From assembly GCF_028583545.1 (NCBI RefSeq), contig NZ_CP087106.1:5687001-5751000 (forward strand): a stretch of 64,000 bases of DNA, written 5' to 3'. Under the pieces are notes generated by a model, which saw only the letters and a program-made list of their open reading frames with translations, had not been told where the DNA came from and searched no databases. The translations under genes were made by a program, and so were the position numbers. The DNA is from Methylobacterium sp. NMS14P (GTDB lineage: Bacteria > Pseudomonadota > Alphaproteobacteria > Rhizobiales > Beijerinckiaceae). Below, piece by piece: positions 9,112 to 17,716 of the stretch. Position 1 is the first letter of the stretch. Every line of letters begins with the position of its first letter.

Positions 9112-9144
9112 CGAAGCCGCGCCCGAGGTCCGGACGCGGCTTCG
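9112..9144 (-). terminator. Hairpin downstream of sciP
   Basis: Perfect 10-bp stem (CGAAGCCGCG at 9112-9121 with CGCGGCTTCG at 9135-9144) and a 13-nt loop, between sciP and fliF. It lacks a T-run on the minus strand, so it may attenuate or stabilise rather than fully terminate. Confidence 0.4.
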
Positions 9145-9351
9145 TTGGGTCTCGGATGCGACCGGGCCAGTCCCTCGGCGCCGTCTCGGGTCGCCGCTGT
9201 GGGCGTGGGGCCTTCGCATCGGTCCGGGGCCGCGAAGCGGGTCCCTCGACCGGAGGCGCCGATGCGCCGGGTTCGGCACCCTCGGTCTCGATGGAGCCCG
9301 GGAACGCCCGCGGCGTCCCGGGTCACTGGCGCCCGGCACGGGCGCCGCCTA

Positions 9352-9627
9352 TCAGTGACGGTAGTGCTGGATCCGGGTCGTCCGCAGGCCGGCGAGGCCG
9401 TGCTGGTCGATGGAGAACTGCCAGCTCAGGAATTCCTCTGTGGTCAGCGTGTAGCGCTTGCACGCCTCCTCCAGGCTGAGGAGACCGCCGCGCACCGCGG
9501 CCACGACCTCGGCCTTGCGCCGGATCACCCAGCGACGGGTGCTCGGGGGCGGAAGGTCCGCGATCGTCAGGGGGCTGCCGTCGGGCCCGATCACGTACTT
9601 CACTCTCGGGCGGCTCGGTTCGGTCAT
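9352..9627 (-). CDS. sciP: CtrA inhibitor SciP (DUF1153 helix-turn-helix protein)
   Basis: 91 aa, typical for the family. Core: RVKYVIGPDGSPLTIADLPPPSTRRWVIRRKAEVV, then the helix-turn-helix LLSLEEACKRYTLTTEEFLSW and a C-terminal RTTRIQHYRH. In Caulobacter, SciP binds CtrA at its promoters and blocks RNA polymerase recruitment, ending flagellar class II expression late in the cell cycle. ATG 9627 was chosen because the homologous region begins there; the open frame runs 34 codons further upstream but through a CtrA-like box. Its setting within flagellar genes fits that role. Confidence 0.9.
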   Translation of the reverse strand: MTEPSRPRVKYVIGPDGSPLTIADLPPPSTRRWVIRRKAEVVAAVRGGLLSLEEACKRYTLTTEEFLSWQFSIDQHGLAGLRTTRIQHYRH

Positions 9628-9680
9628 GATACGCTCTACACTCGACTGACCTGTCGAGCATTGAAGGTACTTGTGCCCGC

Positions 9681-9695
9681 TTAAGAGATGTTGAA
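9681..9695 (-). promoter_or_regulatory. CtrA-like box upstream of sciP
   Basis: TTAA, seven bases, TGAA on the plus strand (minus strand TTCA-N7-TTAA), one mismatch from consensus, centred about 60 bp before the sciP ATG. It suggests that CtrA drives its own inhibitor, as reported for Caulobacter. Inference from sequence only. Confidence 0.45.
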
Positions 9696-9718
9696 GCGAG
9701 TCACTCGGATGTGATTCG

Positions 9719-10405
9719 TTAAGTGCCACTTGTGGACAACCCGATGGTCTGCACGCTGGACAGCGGCACTCTCTGCGAGCCGATCACCAGCACCGGCGTC
9801 GTTCCGCTGAGATCGACCTCGTCGACGGCCCCCGTCAGGCTCGTATCGACTGCCACGCTCGAGCCGGTGGCATCCGTGGCCGCCACCTTGATCGAGTAGT
9901 TCCCGTCGGGCGCGGTGAGGCCGGCCGAGGTCTTGCCATTCCACGTGTAGGTCTGGCTGCCGCCGCTGAGCGCGGTGGTCTGCGTGGCCACGACGTTGCT
10001 TTTCGAATCCAGGATCGTGACCACCGCCTTCGAGGCGGCCCGGGCCGGGTTCAGCGTCCAGGATGCGGAGCCGCCGGACAGCTGCGAGGCGCTGCCGTCC
10101 GCCGTCACCGTCTTCCCGATGTAGCTCGTGGCCGAGGCCGAGCTCGCCGACTGCGACGCGCTCAGGATGCTGTCGAGGCGGTCGTTGGTCTTGAGCTGCT
10201 GCTCGACGCCGGCGAACTGCACCAGCTGCTGCGTGAACTGGTTCGTGTCCATCGGGTCGAGGGGGTTCTGGTTCTTGAGCTGCGTGGTCAGCAGCGTCAG
10301 GAACTGCGTGAAGTTGCTGGCGATCTCCGTCGCGTTGCCGCTGCTGCTCGTCGACGCGCCCTTCGTGTTCGTCGTGCTGGTCAGGCTGGATATGCCGCTC
10401 GTCAT
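9719..10405 (-). CDS. flgD: Flagellar hook assembly protein FlgD
   Basis: 228 aa. The N-terminal Ser/Thr-rich leader is followed by the FlgD hallmark FLTLLTTQLKNQNPLDPMDTN and QFTQQLVQFAGVEQQ (about residues 35-75). Then come the Tudor-like and FlgD-Ig modules, with SYIGKTVTADGS and a YTWNGKTSAGLTAPDGNYS motif. FlgD caps the growing hook. The ATG at 10405 has a clear GGGAGAG ribosome-binding site; the frame stays open far upstream, but that part is only the shadow of fliK. It lies 95 bp downstream of fliK. Confidence 0.94.
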   Translation of the reverse strand: MTSGISSLTSTTNTKGASTSSSGNATEIASNFTQFLTLLTTQLKNQNPLDPMDTNQFTQQLVQFAGVEQQLKTNDRLDSILSASQSASSASATSYIGKTVTADGSASQLSGGSASWTLNPARAASKAVVTILDSKSNVVATQTTALSGGSQTYTWNGKTSAGLTAPDGNYSIKVAATDATGSSVAVDTSLTGAVDEVDLSGTTPVLVIGSQRVPLSSVQTIGLSTSGT

Positions 10406-10452
10406 GCTGATCTCTCCCGTATCGCGTCCTGGCGCGGGGGCCGGATGCGCGC

Positions 10453-10470
10453 TGTGTCTGTGTCTGTGTC
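10453..10470. repeat. Three copies of the hexamer TGTGTC
   Basis: A short perfect tandem repeat in the 95-bp fliK-flgD gap, about 50-65 bp before the flgD ATG. Three units is too few to claim slippage control. Confidence 0.6.
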
Positions 10471-10500
10471 GGTCCGCGATGCGGGCGCCACGCCCGCCGC

Positions 10501-12033
10501 CTAGATTCTCATGTCGACGCCGCCGTAGCCGCGCAGGTAGCGGATCGGGGCGACCTCCTTCGGCGCTTCCGCTTGATCGCGGGACCAGCCCGTGCCGCCC
10601 CCGCGCGGGGAATCGCCGGGCTGACCACCGCTGCCGCCGTTCTGAGCGCTTCCGTCGCCCCGCAGCGACAGGTTGATGCCGCCGGCCGAGGGATCGAAGC
10701 CGGCCTGGGACAGCGCCTGCTGCAGCTGGCCGGAGTCGCGCTGGAGCAGAGCGAGGGTCTCGGGCCGGTCGACCACGAGGTGGGTCATGACGCGGCCGTG
10801 CGCCTTGTCGATCTCCAGCTTGACGTCGATGCGCCCGAGTTCCGCCGGATCGAGCCGGATCTGGAACTCGTTGGATCCGCGCAGGGACCGCAGGCCGATG
10901 GTCATCGGCACCTGGCCGATCGGGATGGGCGGATCGGTCCGGACTGACGCGGCGGTCTGGGCCGGCGCGGCAGTCTCCTGAGCGGCCCGTGCCGTAACCA
11001 CGGCCGGGCCGGACGGGACGGGCAGTGTCGAACCACTCGGCGCCGCCGCGGGCGTCGTCTGGAGCGGGCCAGTGCCTTGTCCCGCGTCGGTCAGGGCGGT
11101 GAGGAAGTCCTGGGACGCCGTGTCGCCCGCCGCGCCGCCGGCGCCGGCCGTCAGGCCGTCGATCGGGACGCTGCTCGCCCCGACCTTGCCCGGCTCGTGA
11201 CCGACGCCTGCCGACGCCGTGGCGGGGCCGGCTATGCCCGAGACGGCGCCGCCCGCGCGGCCGCTGCCCTGCGTGTCCGTTCCGGTAGGACCGGCGGCCG
11301 CGCCGGTTCCGGGGAGCGCCGCCGCACCGTCCTGCGTCTGCGCCGTGCCGGTGTCCGTACCCGCCTCGGCCTTGGCGGTCCCGGTCGCGGCGCCGCCCTC
11401 GGACAGCGCGGCGATCAGGGCCAGCAGGGCGGCGGACGGACTCGAACCCGCGGGCTGCGCGGCGGGCTCGGCCTTCTGCGGCAGCGCCGCCGCGTCGAAC
11501 GCGGCGGCCTCGGAGCCCGCCGTGCCGGCTGTTTCGGAGGTCGGATCCTGCCCGGCCGCGACGGCCTCGGAACCCTGCTCCCCAGTGGTGTCCGCCCGGC
11601 CCGTCTCGGTGTCGCGCGCGCCCGAGGCGGAGGGCTGCCCCTCGACCTGCCGGGCACGCGCCGCCGGAGCCGGCGCATCCGCTGGCTTGGCGAGGCTGGC
11701 CTGCCTGTCCGCGGCCCGGGCCTCGGCCTGAAGCGCCGAATCCCGTGCGCGGTCGCCGGCCACCCGCGCGGCGTCGGCCTGATCGCGCAGGTCGGCCTGA
11801 CGGGCGCGGGCCGAGTCGACCACATCGCGCTGATCGGCGGCGCGGGCCCGCGCCTCCGCCGCGTCGTCGCGGGCCTGGGCGGCGCTCAGGGCGGCGCCGA
11901 AGCGGTCCTGCGCGGAATTTCCGGTGCGGGCCGCCACACCCGCGGCCTCCCAGCCCGAACGCTGCGCTTGCGCGCTCCGCGCGGAGGGAATCCACGTGCT
12001 GACATCCAACCGATCCGCCGCGCCGCTCGCCAT
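10501..12033 (-). CDS. fliK: Flagellar hook-length control protein FliK
   Basis: 510 aa. The conserved C-terminal Flg_hook domain contains VPMTIGLRSLRGSNEFQIRL, DPAELGRIDVKLEI and RPETLALLQRDSGQLQQALSQAG. Ahead of it lie about 350 residues of Ala/Gly/Thr/Pro-rich low-complexity sequence, including an Ala/Arg/Asp/Gln helical stretch (about 50-120). FliK measures the hook and switches the export gate to filament proteins. ATG 12033 was chosen because AGAGGAG stands 7 nt before it and a sigma-54 element lies at 12059-12074, inside what would be a 14-codon extension. Transcribed toward flgD. Confidence 0.88.
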   Translation of the reverse strand: MASGAADRLDVSTWIPSARSAQAQRSGWEAAGVAARTGNSAQDRFGAALSAAQARDDAAEARARAADQRDVVDSARARQADLRDQADAARVAGDRARDSALQAEARAADRQASLAKPADAPAPAARARQVEGQPSASGARDTETGRADTTGEQGSEAVAAGQDPTSETAGTAGSEAAAFDAAALPQKAEPAAQPAGSSPSAALLALIAALSEGGAATGTAKAEAGTDTGTAQTQDGAAALPGTGAAAGPTGTDTQGSGRAGGAVSGIAGPATASAGVGHEPGKVGASSVPIDGLTAGAGGAAGDTASQDFLTALTDAGQGTGPLQTTPAAAPSGSTLPVPSGPAVVTARAAQETAAPAQTAASVRTDPPIPIGQVPMTIGLRSLRGSNEFQIRLDPAELGRIDVKLEIDKAHGRVMTHLVVDRPETLALLQRDSGQLQQALSQAGFDPSAGGINLSLRGDGSAQNGGSGGQPGDSPRGGGTGWSRDQAEAPKEVAPIRYLRGYGGVDMRI

Positions 12034-12058
12034 ACCGGACTCCTCTGGGACGCTCCGC

Positions 12059-12074
12059 AGCAAGGCGCGCGCCA
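12059..12074 (-). promoter_or_regulatory. Sigma-54 (RpoN) type promoter for fliK
   Basis: The minus strand reads TGGCGCGCGCCTTGCT, matching TGGCRC-N5-TTGCW with the invariant GG and GC exactly 10 bases apart. Transcription would begin about 12 nt downstream, leaving a short leader with AGAGGAG before the fliK ATG. FlbD, encoded in this window, is the expected activator. Confidence 0.7.
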
Positions 12075-12272
12075 CCGTTCCGTCCGACTAAGAGACTGAA
12101 ATAATTGGTCCTCTTTGCCCGTTGCGTGGCGCGGCCCTGATCGAAGCTGCCGCCTGCCCGGCAGGATCTGCCGAGCGGCCGGCTCGGTCGCCCTGGAAAG
12201 CCGGGCCGAGTCCCGCTATAGACGGCCCGTGCAGCCAGGGAGCTTCCGGGCCGGCGGCTGCGGACCCTCGCG

Positions 12273-13427
12273 ATGAACGCCCTCGATCTTCCCAAAGCCC
12301 CCCACGAGACGCGCGTCGTCGTCGCCATGTCGGGCGGCGTCGATTCCTCCGTGGTCGCGGGCCTGCTGAAGCGGCAGGGCTTCGACGTGGTCGGCGTGAC
12401 GCTCCAGCTCTACGACCACGGCGCGGCGAGCCACCGCAGGGGCGCCTGCTGCGCCGGCCAGGACATCCACGACGCCCGGGCGGCGGCGGAGCACCTCGGC
12501 ATCCCGCACTACGTCCTCGACTACGAGGATCGCTTCCGCGACGAGGTCATCGAGAAGTTCGCCGAGAGCTACCTCGCGGGCGAGACGCCGATCCCCTGCG
12601 TCGAGTGCAACCGCACGGTGAAGTTTCGCGACCTGCTGGGCCTCGCCCGGGACCTCAACGCCGACGCGCTCGCCACCGGCCACTACGTGGCCAGCCGGGC
12701 ACTTCCGGGCGGCGGCCGGGCGCTCCACCGCGCTCTCGATCCTGCCCGCGACCAGAGCTACTTCCTCTACGCGACCACGGCGGAGCAACTGGACTTCCTG
12801 CGCTTCCCCCTGGGCGAGATGGAGAAGACCGAGACCCGCGCGCTCGCGAAGGATCTCGGCCTCTCGCTCGCCGAGAAGCCGGACAGCCAGGACATCTGCT
12901 TCGTGCCGCAGGGCCGCTACAGCGACGTGATCGCGCGTCTGCGCCCCGACGCGGCGCGGCCCGGCGAGATCGTCGATCTCGCCGGCCACGTTCTCGGCCG
13001 GCACGACGGGATCGTGCATTACACGGTGGGCCAGCGGAAGGGCCTCGGCCTGTCTGGGCCCGAGCCGCTCTACGTGGTGCGGCTGGAGCCGGACTCGGCC
13101 CGGGTGGTGGTCGGGCCGCGCACGGCGCTGGCCACGACCCGGATCCGTCTCTCGGACCTGAACTGGCTGGGCGAGGGGCCGGTGGAGGCCGTGCGCGACC
13201 TGCCCGTGGCGGTCCGCGTGCGCTCCACTCGGCCGCCGCGCCCGGCAACGCTGACGGTCGGGCCGGACGGTGCGGCCGAGGTCGTGCTCGCCGAGCCCGA
13301 GGACGGCGTGTCGCCGGGCCAGGCCTGCGCGATCTACGCGGATGACGGCCCCCGGGCCCGGGTCCTCGGCGGCGGCACCATCCGGCGTGTCGACGCGTTG
13401 TCGGCCCGGTCCCGCGAGGCCGCCTGA
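12273..13427 (+). CDS. mnmA: tRNA-specific 2-thiouridylase MnmA
   Basis: 384 aa. It makes the 2-thio group of U34 in tRNA-Lys, -Glu and -Gln using persulfide sulfur and ATP. The PP-loop SGGVDSS is at residues 20-26. The two catalytic cysteines are C109 in PCVECN and C209 in QDICFVP. The FY.Y-type motif (DQSYFLY) and the C-terminal beta-barrel domain with [15 protein letters not shown] are also present. The start is the first ATG before the conserved RVVVAMSGG strand. It is divergent from fliK and 25 bp upstream of pmtA. Confidence 0.96.
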   Translation: MNALDLPKAPHETRVVVAMSGGVDSSVVAGLLKRQGFDVVGVTLQLYDHGAASHRRGACCAGQDIHDARAAAEHLGIPHYVLDYEDRFRDEVIEKFAESYLAGETPIPCVECNRTVKFRDLLGLARDLNADALATGHYVASRALPGGGRALHRALDPARDQSYFLYATTAEQLDFLRFPLGEMEKTETRALAKDLGLSLAEKPDSQDICFVPQGRYSDVIARLRPDAARPGEIVDLAGHVLGRHDGIVHYTVGQRKGLGLSGPEPLYVVRLEPDSARVVVGPRTALATTRIRLSDLNWLGEGPVEAVRDLPVAVRVRSTRPPRPATLTVGPDGAAEVVLAEPEDGVSPGQACAIYADDGPRARVLGGGTIRRVDALSARSREAA

Positions 13428-13452
13428 TCTCAACCTCTGGAAATTGCGAACG

Positions 13453-14106
13453 ATGCTGAGCGAGCCGCAGATGGCCGGGCCGAGCACGGCCCTGATGCGC
13501 AAGGCCTATGCCCGCTGGGCCCCTGTCTACGACGTGGTCTACGACAAGCTCACCGAGCCGGCGGCCCGCGCCGCCGTCGAGGCGGCGGCCGAGCACGGGC
13601 CGCGGATCCTGGAGGCCGGCGTCGGCACCGGGCTGGCGCTGGGCTACTATCCGAAGGCGAGCTTCGTCTGCGGCGTCGACCTCTCCGAGGACATGCTGAA
13701 GCGCGCCCGCGCCAAGGTCCGGCGCCGGAACCTGGCCCACGTGAAGGGCCTGCAGGTGATGGACGTCTGCCACCTGGGCTACGCCGACGCGAGCTTCGAC
13801 GCCGTCGTGGCGCAGTTCCTGATCACCCTGGTGCCCGACCCCGAGGCCGCGATGTCGGAGTTCCTGCGGGTGGTGCGCCCGGGCGGCGGCATCGTCCTCG
13901 CCAACCATTTCGGCCAGAGCGAGGGCCCGGTCGCGCGGGTCGAGGAGATCGTGGCGCCCCTCTGCACGAAGATCGGTTGGTCATCGGACTTCAAGGCGAC
14001 GCGGATCGAGGCCTGGGCGCGGCGCAACGGCGTCGAGGTTCTGGGATTGAAGCCGACCTTCCCGGGCGGGTTCTTCAAGATCCTGTGGATGCGCAAGCCC
14101 GGGTGA
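13453..14106 (+). CDS. pmtA: Phosphatidylethanolamine N-methyltransferase PmtA-type SAM methyltransferase
   Basis: 217-aa class I SAM-dependent methyltransferase. It starts MLSEPQMAG, followed by AYARWAPVYDVVYDKL, motif I ILEAGVGTGLALGYYP, the acidic VDLSEDMLKRARAK strand, FDAVVAQFLITLVPDPE and LRVVRPGGGIVLANHF. The AYxRWAPVYDxVYD opening is typical of rhizobial/Rhodobacter PmtA, which converts phosphatidylethanolamine stepwise to phosphatidylcholine. The frame is open further upstream but overlaps the end of mnmA; ATG 13453 fits the family. Another ubiquinone/lipid methyltransferase cannot be fully excluded. It is translationally coupled to the next gene. Confidence 0.83.
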   Translation: MLSEPQMAGPSTALMRKAYARWAPVYDVVYDKLTEPAARAAVEAAAEHGPRILEAGVGTGLALGYYPKASFVCGVDLSEDMLKRARAKVRRRNLAHVKGLQVMDVCHLGYADASFDAVVAQFLITLVPDPEAAMSEFLRVVRPGGGIVLANHFGQSEGPVARVEEIVAPLCTKIGWSSDFKATRIEAWARRNGVEVLGLKPTFPGGFFKILWMRKPG

Positions 14107-14906
14107 GCGAGACCGGCAACGCGTCCCTCGCCGAAGGCCGCGTGGAGAGCCGCGAAGGACGCTGGAAGCGTCTGCGGCGCTGGCTCCCGCTCGTGCTGCT
14201 CCTGACGGTGTCGGCCGTGGTCCTGGTCTCGGGGGCCGCGCAGCTCCTCAGCCTCGACCGCCTGCTCGCCTCGCGCCTCTGGCTGCGCGGCTTCGTCGAG
14301 GCCGGCTACCTCCGCGCGCTGGTCGCGGCCTACTGCCTCTACGTCGGGGCCGTCGTCGTGTCGGTGCCGGCCACGCTGATCCTGACGATGGTCTGCGGCT
14401 TCCTGTTCGGCATCGTGCCGGGGGCGCTCACCGCGGTCTGCGCCGCCACCACCGGGGCGGCCATCGTGTTCGCGATCGGCCGAGGGCCGGGCGCCGAACT
14501 GCTGCGGCGCATGGGCGGCACGCGCCTCGCCGGGCTGGCCGAGGGCTTCCGGCGCGACGCCTTCGGCTACATCGCGGTGCTGCGCCTCCTGCCGCTGTTC
14601 CCGTTCTGGGTCACCAACCTCGCACCCGCCGCCTTCGGGGTGAAGATGCGGGTCTTCGTGCTGGCGACGTTCCTGGGTCTGCTGCCGGGCGCGGTCGTGT
14701 ACGCCACCACGGGCGCGGGCATCGAGGACGTCGTCGCCGCCCACGAGGCCGCCAGGGCCGCCTGCCTTGCGGCTGGGTCGGGCGGCTGCGACAACGCCCT
14801 GACCCTGCGCGCCCTGATCACGCCCAAGATGGTCGCGGGTCTCGGGATGCTGGCCGTCTTCGCCCTGGTCAGCATGCTGCTGAGCCGGCGCGTCAGGCGC
14901 GGCTGA
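14103..14906 (+). CDS. TVP38/TMEM64 (VTT domain) membrane protein
   Basis: 267 aa with about six hydrophobic segments. The VTT/SNARE-associated core is clear: VVVSVPATLILTMVCGFLFGIVPGALTAV, ATTGAAIVFAIGR, then LLPLFPFWVTNLAPAAFGVKMRVFVLATFLGLLPG. DedA-superfamily proteins of this kind act as lipid scramblase-like or membrane-homeostasis proteins. The GTG start at 14103 overlaps the pmtA stop (GTGA), implying coupled expression and a shared role in membrane lipid composition. The open frame continues upstream but only as an overlap with pmtA. Confidence 0.85.
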   Translation: MSETGNASLAEGRVESREGRWKRLRRWLPLVLLLTVSAVVLVSGAAQLLSLDRLLASRLWLRGFVEAGYLRALVAAYCLYVGAVVVSVPATLILTMVCGFLFGIVPGALTAVCAATTGAAIVFAIGRGPGAELLRRMGGTRLAGLAEGFRRDAFGYIAVLRLLPLFPFWVTNLAPAAFGVKMRVFVLATFLGLLPGAVVYATTGAGIEDVVAAHEAARAACLAAGSGGCDNALTLRALITPKMVAGLGMLAVFALVSMLLSRRVRRG

Positions 14907-15140
14907 GAGGCGCCGCCGAGAGACGCGATCTCCCGCCGGACCCGTTTTTCCGTGTCTAAGGGCACATGCAACCGCTTGGGGGTGGATATCGTATAGTGCT
15001 CGCCGCCGAGAGCCTGTATTCCCGCCTGCGAATCTGTGGCTTGCGAACATGTATCCCGCGAAGGCCGGACCCGGCTCGAGCTTTCTCAATCCTCTCTCCG
15101 CCGATCCTCATCCGCGATGCCCGCGCGGAGCGTGACCGGC

Positions 15141-16604
15141 ATGTCCGTCGAGTCCGATCAGGCCGCGGCACCGGCGACGCCGGCGCCCGCTCCGGCCCGC
15201 GACCTGCCCGAGCGGCGCACGGCGCGCCTCGGCCTGTCAGGTCGGCTGTTCCTCGTCACCGTCGCGTTCGTGGTGGTGGCCGAGGTGCTGACCTACGTGC
15301 CGGCGGTGGCCAACTACCGGATCGAGTGGATGTCCGACCGCCTGGCGGCCGCGCAGGTCGCCGCCCTGGTCCTCGATGGCCGGACCGGCGAGCCGGTCTC
15401 CGAGCCGCTCGAGAGCCGGCTCCTGGCCGGCGTGAACGCCCGGGCCATCGCCGTCCGCGGCGGCGGCGCCCAGCGCCTGCTCGCCATTGAGCCCATGCCC
15501 GAGCAGGTCGCCGACACCGTCGACCTGCGCGACGTCACGGCCCTGTCGGCGATCCGGGGCGCGTGGCGCACCCTCGTGGCGCCGGTCCACGAGCCGATCC
15601 GCGTGGTCGGGGAGGGGGGGATCGGCTTCGACCGGGTCGAGATCCTGCTCGACGAGGCGCCGCTGCGCACCGCCATGATCGACTACGCGCTGCGCCTGCT
15701 GGTCTCCTCGCTGATCATCGCGGCCGCCGCGGCCGGTCTCGTCTTCGTGGTGCTGCAGGTGCTGATCGTGCGGCCCGTGCGGCGGCTCGCAACCAGCATC
15801 ACGGCCTTCGCGGACGATCCGGAGGATGCCGGGCGGATCATCGCGCCGTCCCGCCGCAGCGACGAGATCGGCCAGGCCGAGCGTGCGCTCGGGCGGATGC
15901 AGCGCAGCCTCGCCGACCAGCTCCGGCAGAAGCGGCGACTCGCCGAACTGGGCCTCGCGGTCAGCAAGATCAGCCACGAGTTGCGCAACCTGCTCACCGG
16001 CGCGCAGCTCCTGGGCGATCGCCTGGAGGGCACCGAGGATCCGACGGTGCAGCGCGTGGCCCCCCGCCTCGTGGGGACGCTGGCCCGTGCGATCCGCTTC
16101 TGCGAGGCGACGCTCGCCTACGGGCGCGTCTCCGAGCGCACGCCGCTCCTGACCAGCACGCCGCTGGCGCCGATCTTCGCGGAGCTTCCGGATCTCGCCG
16201 CGCTGGCGGCGCACCCGGTCAACGTCCAGGTCGCGGCGGGCGATCTCTCCGTGCAGGCCGATCCGGAGCAGCTCGGACGGGCGCTGGCCAATCTCGTGCG
16301 CAACGCCGTGCAGGCGCTGGACGCCGCGGCCGTGCCGGAGGCCACCGTGAGCGTGGTCGCCTCGCGCGCGCCGTCGGGCCGGATCACGATCCTGGTCACC
16401 GATAACGGCCCCGGCCTTCCGGCACGCGCCCGCGAGAACCTGTTCGCGCCGTTCCAGGGATCCATGCGGTCCGGCGGCACGGGCCTCGGCCTGCCGATCG
16501 CCGCCGAGCTGATCGGGATCAACGGCGGCACCCTCACCCTCGACGCCTGCGTGGGCGAAGGGCTCAGTGGCGCGCGCTTCCGGATCGTGCTGCCCGAGGG
16601 CTGA
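15141..16604 (+). CDS. Membrane sensor histidine kinase
   Basis: 487 aa from this start. Order: short cytoplasmic N-terminus, TM1 (LFLVTVAFVVVAEVL), periplasmic sensor of about 150 residues, TM2 (LLVSSLIIAAAAAGLVFVV), HAMP (RPVRRLATSITAFADDP), then the HisKA phosphoacceptor H279 in ISHELRN. The ATPase follows with N box LVRNAVQALD, G1 VTDNGPGLP and G2 GTGLGLPIAAEL. No response regulator is adjacent, so it is an orphan kinase here and its signal is unknown. ATG 15141 has a GGAG 10 nt upstream; an in-frame ATG at 15117 would add eight residues. Confidence 0.88.
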   Translation: MSVESDQAAAPATPAPAPARDLPERRTARLGLSGRLFLVTVAFVVVAEVLTYVPAVANYRIEWMSDRLAAAQVAALVLDGRTGEPVSEPLESRLLAGVNARAIAVRGGGAQRLLAIEPMPEQVADTVDLRDVTALSAIRGAWRTLVAPVHEPIRVVGEGGIGFDRVEILLDEAPLRTAMIDYALRLLVSSLIIAAAAAGLVFVVLQVLIVRPVRRLATSITAFADDPEDAGRIIAPSRRSDEIGQAERALGRMQRSLADQLRQKRRLAELGLAVSKISHELRNLLTGAQLLGDRLEGTEDPTVQRVAPRLVGTLARAIRFCEATLAYGRVSERTPLLTSTPLAPIFAELPDLAALAAHPVNVQVAAGDLSVQADPEQLGRALANLVRNAVQALDAAAVPEATVSVVASRAPSGRITILVTDNGPGLPARARENLFAPFQGSMRSGGTGLGLPIAAELIGINGGTLTLDACVGEGLSGARFRIVLPEG

Positions 16605-16626
16605 CGCGACAGCCCGCGGGGTGACG

Positions 16627-16656
16627 GCCTCGCGCAGGGATCGGACGCTGCGAGGC
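16627..16656. terminator. Hairpin between convergent kinase gene and bioB
   Basis: GCCTCGC (16627-16633) pairs with GCGAGGC (16650-16656) in the 67-bp gap between two converging genes. No T-run on either side; possible shared terminator. Confidence 0.35.
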
Positions 16657-16671
16657 GGCGCCCCGCTCTGC

Positions 16672-17685
16672 CTACTCGGCCGCGGCCCGGACGGGCTCGC
16701 CGACCCGGATGCCGAGATCGGCCAGCAGCGCCGCGTCGTCGTCCTGCCCGTTATTGGCGGTGGTGAGCAGCCGCTCGCCGTAGAAGATCGAGTTGGCGCC
16801 GGCGAGGAAGCACAGCACTTGGGCCTCGCGGGTGAGGCTCTTGCGGCCGGCGCTGAGCCGCACGCGGGAGCGCGGCATGACGATCCGCGCCGTGGCGCAC
16901 ATGCGCACGAGATCGAACGGATCGACCGCCGGCTGGTCCTCCAGCGGGGTGCCGGGCACCGCCACGAGGGCGTTGATCGGCACGCTCTCCGGGTGGGGCG
17001 CGTGGTTGGACAGCACCTGGAGCATCGCGGCGCGGTCGGTGACGCCCTCGCCCATCCCGACGATGCCGCCGCAGCACACGCCGATCCCGGCCTCGCGGAC
17101 GTTCGCGAGGGTCTGCAGACGCTCGTCGTAGGTCCGGGTGGAGATGATGTCCTCGTAGAAGTCCGGGCCGGTATCGAGGTTGTGGTTGTAGGAGGTCAGC
17201 CCGGCCTCGGCGAGGCGTCCGGCCTGCGCGGGCGTGAGCATGCCGAGCGTCACGCAGGCCTCCATGCCGAGGCCGCGCACGCCGCGCACCATGGCGAGCA
17301 CCGCGTCGAATTCCGGGCCGTCCTTCGGCTGACGCCACGCGGCGCCCATGCAGAAGCGCTGGGCGCCGGCGGCCTTGGCGGCGGCAGCCTCGGCCAGCAC
17401 CGACTCCACCGGCATCAGCCGCTCGCGCGCGACGCCCGCGCCCTTGTGATGGGCCGATTGCGGGCAGTAGGCGCAATCCTCCGGGCAGCCGCCGGTCTTG
17501 ATCGACAGGAGCGACGCCCGCTGGATGTCGGCGGGGTCGTTGTGCCGGCGGTGCACCTGCGCGGCGCGGAACACGAGGTCCATCAGCGGCAGGTCGTGGA
17601 TCGCGCGGATCTCCGCCACACTCCAGTCGTGCCGGATGTCGCCGAGGTCGGGCTGCTGGGAACCGGGGAGGAAAGTCGCGCTCAT
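16672..17685 (-). CDS. bioB: Biotin synthase BioB
   Basis: 337-aa radical SAM enzyme that inserts sulfur into dethiobiotin in the last step of biotin synthesis. The [4Fe-4S] cysteines are C67, C71 and C74 in [13 protein letters not shown]. Also visible are [10 protein letters not shown], the EACVTLGML and SYNHNLDTG motifs, [12 protein letters not shown] [22 protein letters not shown] and a late [12 protein letters not shown], which holds the Arg ligand of the [2Fe-2S] cluster. Full length. No other bio genes are next to it. Confidence 0.97.
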   Translation of the reverse strand: MSATFLPGSQQPDLGDIRHDWSVAEIRAIHDLPLMDLVFRAAQVHRRHNDPADIQRASLLSIKTGGCPEDCAYCPQSAHHKGAGVARERLMPVESVLAEAAAAKAAGAQRFCMGAAWRQPKDGPEFDAVLAMVRGVRGLGMEACVTLGMLTPAQAGRLAEAGLTSYNHNLDTGPDFYEDIISTRTYDERLQTLANVREAGIGVCCGGIVGMGEGVTDRAAMLQVLSNHAPHPESVPINALVAVPGTPLEDQPAVDPFDLVRMCATARIVMPRSRVRLSAGRKSLTREAQVLCFLAGANSIFYGERLLTTANNGQDDDAALLADLGIRVGEPVRAAAE

Positions 17686-17716
17686 TCGGTGTTTGAGCCG
17701 GATCGGCGGCCAGAAA

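Larger units (their letters stand above)
8984..9351. other. 368-bp gap between sciP and fliF
   Basis: No convincing gene. It holds a CtrA-like box (9054-9068), a perfect short palindrome with GTGCCG and CGGCAC arms (9098-9112), and a 10-bp-stem hairpin (9112-9144). The rest is GC-rich with no recognised pattern. Its size suggests separate control of the fliF operon. Confidence 0.6.

Noticed and set aside
10406..12328. Upstream extension of the flgD frame across fliK
   Set aside because: It is a shadow frame; FlgD homology and a good ribosome-binding site begin at 10405.
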